Positions 60,692-64,000 of a stretch of 64,000 bases of DNA are shown here, one piece after another; within the stretch, counting starts at the first letter, position 1, and every line of letters starts with the position of its first letter. This stretch comes from Sphingobacterium lactis (GTDB lineage: Bacteria > Bacteroidota > Bacteroidia > Sphingobacteriales > Sphingobacteriaceae). The stretch covers positions 558,001-622,000 of the forward strand of contig NZ_CP049246.1 of NCBI RefSeq assembly GCF_011046555.1. The letters run 5' to 3'. The notes below the pieces were generated by a model. The model ran no database searches, was not told the origin of the DNA, and saw only the letters and a program-made list of their open reading frames with translations. The position numbers and the translations under genes are program-made.

Positions 60692-62428
60692 ATGATGATT
60701 CGTATTGCACAAGTCCTAAGCATCCTGCTATTATGCAGTGTGACCGCAACACATGCCCAATACAAACAATTGATTAACAACAGGACCCAGCTGCTGAACA
60801 ATAAAGGACAGCTGCTGCCCTTCACGAAACTCGATAAGCGTAAGATCGCCGTCATCACAGCTGATTCCAATCGTTATGCACCTTTCATCCAGCAACTCCA
60901 GCGCTATGCCGAGGTCCGCAATTTCGGATTTCAACGGTATGATGAACACACCAAATATTTCAATACGATCATCGTTGCAGGGAGTGCTGAAGACCTCCGC
61001 CCAGATCAGCTTGCCATGGTCCTTCAGTCTGCAGTGAACAAAAAGGATGTCATCCTTTGTCGCTTTGGGACGGACATCAACTACGGCAATCTGGGTCACT
61101 CTGCGACGAATTTAGGCCGTTTCGCGAGCATATTGACGAATCCGGAAACTTCAGCAGCAGGTCAGCAGAATATGGCCATGTCAATTTTCGGGGGACTCGC
61201 CATTACGGAGGGCAAAAACAGAACCGAACAGACGCGACTGCAATACACCGGGGGGCGTCAATCGAATCTGGACTTGACCACTATGACCCGGAAGATCGAT
61301 GCCATTGCGCAGGAAGCAATCGAAAAACAAGCCGCTCCGGGCATGATGGTGATGGCCGTCAAGGATGGACAGGTGATTTTTGAAAAAGCCTATGGTTACC
61401 ACACCTATGGGAAGCAACAGGCAAATGCCATTGATGATATATACGATCTAGCCTCCATCAGTAAGATTGCGGGAACAACTCCGGTTGTCATGCATCTCCA
61501 GGAAAACAAGATCATCAATTTGGATAGCACCATGGGCTACTACCTATGGCAGGCCAAATCGACCAATAAGGCCAAAATACCATTACGCACCGTCCTGCTG
61601 CATGAAGCTGGATTTACGCCCTTTATCCCGTTCTATAAAAACCTAAAATCAGGGGATTTACAGCGTTTCCCGAGCAAGGACCATCAGGTGCAGGTCGCTG
61701 ATTCGGCCTACTTGCGGAACAATTATTATCGGGACATGATGTGGCCAGCCATGCTGCAATCTGCAGTAAAACCAAGCGGAGACTATGTGTACTCCGATAT
61801 TAGTATGTATGTCATGAAAGAGGTTGCCGAGCACGAGACTTCCAAACCAATGGAGGATTATGTGCAGGAAATCCTATACCGTCCGATCGGTATGAAAACT
61901 GCAGGGTACTTGCCACGCAAGCGTTTTGCTAAGGATCGGATTGTGCCAACACAGCAGGATACGGCTTTTAGAAAGGTCTTGCTGCAGGGCTTTGTTCACG
62001 ACGAAGGAGCGGCCATGGCGGGCGGCGTTGCGGGTCATGCCGGGCTCTTTGCTTCCGCTAACGACCTGGCCATTTACGGTCAGCTGCTGCTGAACCGAGG
62101 TGAATATGGAGGTGTACGCTATTTCAAACCCGAGACAGTCGATCTATTCACGTCGCGCCAATCCAAAACTAGCCGGCGGGGACTGGGTTTCGACCGTTTT
62201 GATCCAAAATCTACAGCGGGCTATCCGTCAAAGTTGGCGAATAGCTCCGTGTATGGTCATACCGGATATACCGGGACATGCATCTGGATTGACCCGAGCA
62301 ACCAATTGATCTACATTTTTCTCTCCAACCGCGTGCACCCACAGGTATCCACAAGATTATTGGACCTGAATGTACGCAGCCGGATTCAGGATGCCATATA
62401 TGAAACCATAAACCAAGCAAAGAAATGA
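60692..62428 (+). CDS. Serine hydrolase (beta-lactamase family) with a GH3 C-terminal-like N-terminus
   Basis: 578-residue exported protein. After a signal peptide (ATHAQ) residues about 24-190 resemble the C-terminal sandwich of GH3 enzymes (KGQLLPFTKLDKRKIAVIT; later MAMSIFGGLAI). A serine beta-lactamase/DD-peptidase-like domain follows with SxxK at Ser255-Lys258 (SISK), Y367-S-D and H523-T-G. No GH3 catalytic barrel is present. It resembles the detached second half of the GH3-beta-lactamase fusion common in this phylum. ATG 60692 is chosen because the upstream extension overlaps xseA and lacks a signal peptide. It overlaps the dipeptidase gene by four bases. Confidence 0.88.
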   Translation: MMIRIAQVLSILLLCSVTATHAQYKQLINNRTQLLNNKGQLLPFTKLDKRKIAVITADSNRYAPFIQQLQRYAEVRNFGFQRYDEHTKYFNTIIVAGSAEDLRPDQLAMVLQSAVNKKDVILCRFGTDINYGNLGHSATNLGRFASILTNPETSAAGQQNMAMSIFGGLAITEGKNRTEQTRLQYTGGRQSNLDLTTMTRKIDAIAQEAIEKQAAPGMMVMAVKDGQVIFEKAYGYHTYGKQQANAIDDIYDLASISKIAGTTPVVMHLQENKIINLDSTMGYYLWQAKSTNKAKIPLRTVLLHEAGFTPFIPFYKNLKSGDLQRFPSKDHQVQVADSAYLRNNYYRDMMWPAMLQSAVKPSGDYVYSDISMYVMKEVAEHETSKPMEDYVQEILYRPIGMKTAGYLPRKRFAKDRIVPTQQDTAFRKVLLQGFVHDEGAAMAGGVAGHAGLFASANDLAIYGQLLLNRGEYGGVRYFKPETVDLFTSRQSKTSRRGLGFDRFDPKSTAGYPSKLANSSVYGHTGYTGTCIWIDPSNQLIYIFLSNRVHPQVSTRLLDLNVRSRIQDAIYETINQAKK

Positions 62429-63585
62429 AAAAGCCAGCCGCATTAACCTTGCTGTTACTGAGTATGCTCAGCTTCGGGAAAGCACAGGATGCCAAAACCT
62501 TCCACCAGGACATCCTGGTCGTCGATGGGCACAACGATGTCCTTATCACAAGCATCCTGCCGGGCAGAGATATTGGCAAACACATGAAGACCGGCCACAC
62601 CGATATCCCTAGGTTGCAAGCGGGCGGGGTTGATGTGCAAGTGTTTGCGGTATGGTCTGACGATAAAAAATGGAAAACCAATGCCTTCAAACATGCCAAT
62701 GAACAGATCGACGCGTTGGAAAAAGTAATTCAGAACAATCCCACCAAAATTGCCCTCGCGAAACATTCCACAGACATTGAGCGGATTCAAAAGTCGGGGA
62801 AAATCGCTGCATTAATCGGCATTGAGGGAGGCAATATGATCGAAGGCAGCACGGACAACCTGGAAAAGTTATACAACCGTGGTGCAAGATACCTGACGCT
62901 GACCTGGAACTACAACCTACCTTGGGTAACGGCCGCTGCTGAAGAAGTGAAAACCAAGGGCAATACCGGAAAAGGATTAACGAAGAAAGGTGAGGAAATT
63001 ATCCAAAAGATGAATGCACTCGGCATGATGATCGACCTTTCCCATGCTGGAAAGCAGACCTTTTACGATGTCCTGCGCATCAGTACCAAACCCGTACTGG
63101 TTTCCCACAGCAATGCTGCAGCCCTAACCCCACACTATCGGAACTTGGATGACAAACAATTGGAAGCCCTGAAGAAAAATGGCGGCGTCATTGGCGTCAA
63201 TTTTTACTCTGAATTTTTGGATTCCGATTATACCAAGCGTGTCAGAAAACTATATAAACAAAAGCACTCGATCCCGAAGGGAGAGAAAGCACCATCAATA
63301 GGCAAGATGTACCAAGCATTGACACCCAAACAGCGGCACCTTGCCAATGCCCCCATGGAAACGGTCCTGAAGCACATCGACTACCTGGTGGGCAAGGTCG
63401 GCATAAATCATGTGGCGATAGGTTCGGATTTTGACGGCATTGAATCACCACCCCAAGGACTGGAGGATGTTTCTAAATTTCCAACTTTAACCGAAGCTTT
63501 ATTGGAAAGGGGATATAGCAAGACGGATGTCGCAAAGATCATGGGGCTCAATTTCCTACGCCTCCTTCAGGAAAATGAAAATTAA
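62425..63585 (+). CDS. M19 family (renal-type) dipeptidase
   Basis: 386-residue exported zinc dipeptidase. Signal peptide 1-20 (FGKAQ); metal/catalytic motifs VVDGHNDVLI (His and Asp), GIEGGNMIEG (bridging Glu), LVSHSNAAALTPHYRNLDD (His pair, about 211-229) and AIGSDFDGIESPPQGLED. M19 enzymes cleave varied dipeptides, including those with D-residues. Four-base overlap with the serine hydrolase suggests a shared role in peptidoglycan peptide turnover. Confidence 0.93.
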   Translation: MKKPAALTLLLLSMLSFGKAQDAKTFHQDILVVDGHNDVLITSILPGRDIGKHMKTGHTDIPRLQAGGVDVQVFAVWSDDKKWKTNAFKHANEQIDALEKVIQNNPTKIALAKHSTDIERIQKSGKIAALIGIEGGNMIEGSTDNLEKLYNRGARYLTLTWNYNLPWVTAAAEEVKTKGNTGKGLTKKGEEIIQKMNALGMMIDLSHAGKQTFYDVLRISTKPVLVSHSNAAALTPHYRNLDDKQLEALKKNGGVIGVNFYSEFLDSDYTKRVRKLYKQKHSIPKGEKAPSIGKMYQALTPKQRHLANAPMETVLKHIDYLVGKVGINHVAIGSDFDGIESPPQGLEDVSKFPTLTEALLERGYSKTDVAKIMGLNFLRLLQENEN

Positions 63586-63712
63586 AGACAAGCAACTTGG
63601 GGAAAAGCTGCTAATCAGGGTATTTCTTCCCATTCCTGTATTTTGGGCAAACGTTTCCGTAACATGAAGACATAAAAAAAGGTTATCTTTATGCCTCATA
63701 AACAGGAAAATT

Positions 63713-64000
63713 ATGTACAAAACATTAAAACCAGCCCTTGAGAAAGAACTTGCAGCAATTAAGGATGCAGGTTTATATAAAGAAGAACGCATTATTGTTA
63801 CCCCACAGGGGGCCGATATCAAAGTAAGTACCGGTCAAGAAGTGATCAACTTCTGTGCGAACAACTACCTGGGTCTATCTTCACACCCGAAGGTTGTTGA
63901 AGCGGCAAAGGCAGCAATTGATTCCCATGGTTATGGTATGTCCTCGGTACGTTTTATTTGCGGAACGCAGGATGTCCACAAAGAATTAGAAGCAAAGATT
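63713..64000 (+). CDS. kbl: Glycine C-acetyltransferase (2-amino-3-ketobutyrate CoA ligase), 5' part
   Basis: First 96 codons of a PLP-dependent enzyme of the alpha-oxoamine synthase family, truncated by the window end. The N-terminus MYKTLKPALEKELAAIKDAG, then INFCANNYLGLSSHPKVVEA and GMSSVRFICGTQDVHKELEA, is diagnostic for Kbl. It splits 2-amino-3-ketobutyrate with CoA to glycine and acetyl-CoA, the step after threonine dehydrogenase (18739). The two genes are not adjacent here. Confidence 0.92.
   Translation, partial: MYKTLKPALEKELAAIKDAGLYKEERIIVTPQGADIKVSTGQEVINFCANNYLGLSSHPKVVEAAKAAIDSHGYGMSSVRFICGTQDVHKELEAKI

Overview
This window looks like a chromosomal piece of a Bacteroidota genome, most likely family Sphingobacteriaceae (Sphingobacterium or a close relative). 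Evidence: SusC/TonB-type receptors with N-terminal carboxypeptidase-regulatory domains, signal peptides ending in AQ, DUF4270 and DUF4876 lipoproteins, the rsfS-ftsH-LUD gene order, an SDR-type threonine dehydrogenase, a PafA-type phosphatase, weak Shine-Dalgarno signals, and many TAnnTTTG (Bacteroidota -7 type) boxes just upstream of start codons. No rRNA or tRNA gene and no CRISPR array was found.

Layout. 1-9.3 kb: truncated L-serine dehydratase, a GH3 N-acetylhexosaminidase with a TetR regulator, a TonB-type outer-membrane barrel, a four-gene envelope operon (TM2, DUF2752, DUF4870, M48 protease), trhO and a DUF3820 gene. 9.3-16 kb: a surface-polysaccharide block (two GT2 glycosyltransferases, FkbM methyltransferase, Wzx-type flippase, an asparagine-synthase-like protein lacking the glutaminase nucleophile, CapA-type metallophosphatase). 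16-21 kb: DeoR regulator, a low-complexity protein with eight GFxPRF-type motifs, yebC, L-threonine dehydrogenase, asd. 21-27 kb: Kelch and DUF4270 lipoproteins, a two-component system with pncA, an orphan HigA-type antitoxin. 27-34 kb: M28 peptidase, trmB, GDP-fucose synthase, a YtxH/holin-like stress operon, small hypotheticals. 34-43.6 kb: comM/yifB, rhomboid, LUD, ftsH, rsfS, birA, a split DsbD system, pfkA. 43.8-45.5 kb: a complete IS3-family insertion sequence with a frameshift signal and 3-bp target duplication, sitting on the edge of a 122-bp palindrome built from 11-bp units. 45.6-52.2 kb: murF, VOC protein, Rrf2 regulator, PafA-like phosphatase, uvrA. 52.3-59 kb: an operon of TonB receptor, DUF4876 lipoprotein, DUF6850-type barrel and di-heme peroxidase. 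59-64 kb: xseB/xseA, a serine hydrolase that looks like the detached C-terminal half of a GH3-beta-lactamase fusion, an M19 dipeptidase, and the start of kbl.

Themes. Threonine and serine breakdown is represented by three separated loci (sdaA, tdh, kbl). Cell-wall turnover is represented by the GH3 enzyme, the serine hydrolase/dipeptidase pair and murF. The least explained items are the TonB/DUF4876/DUF6850/peroxidase operon, the GFxPRF-repeat protein, the palindromic 11-bp-unit element invaded by the IS, and 7-bp TGAGANN repeats that begin exactly at or just after gene stop codons at three loci.
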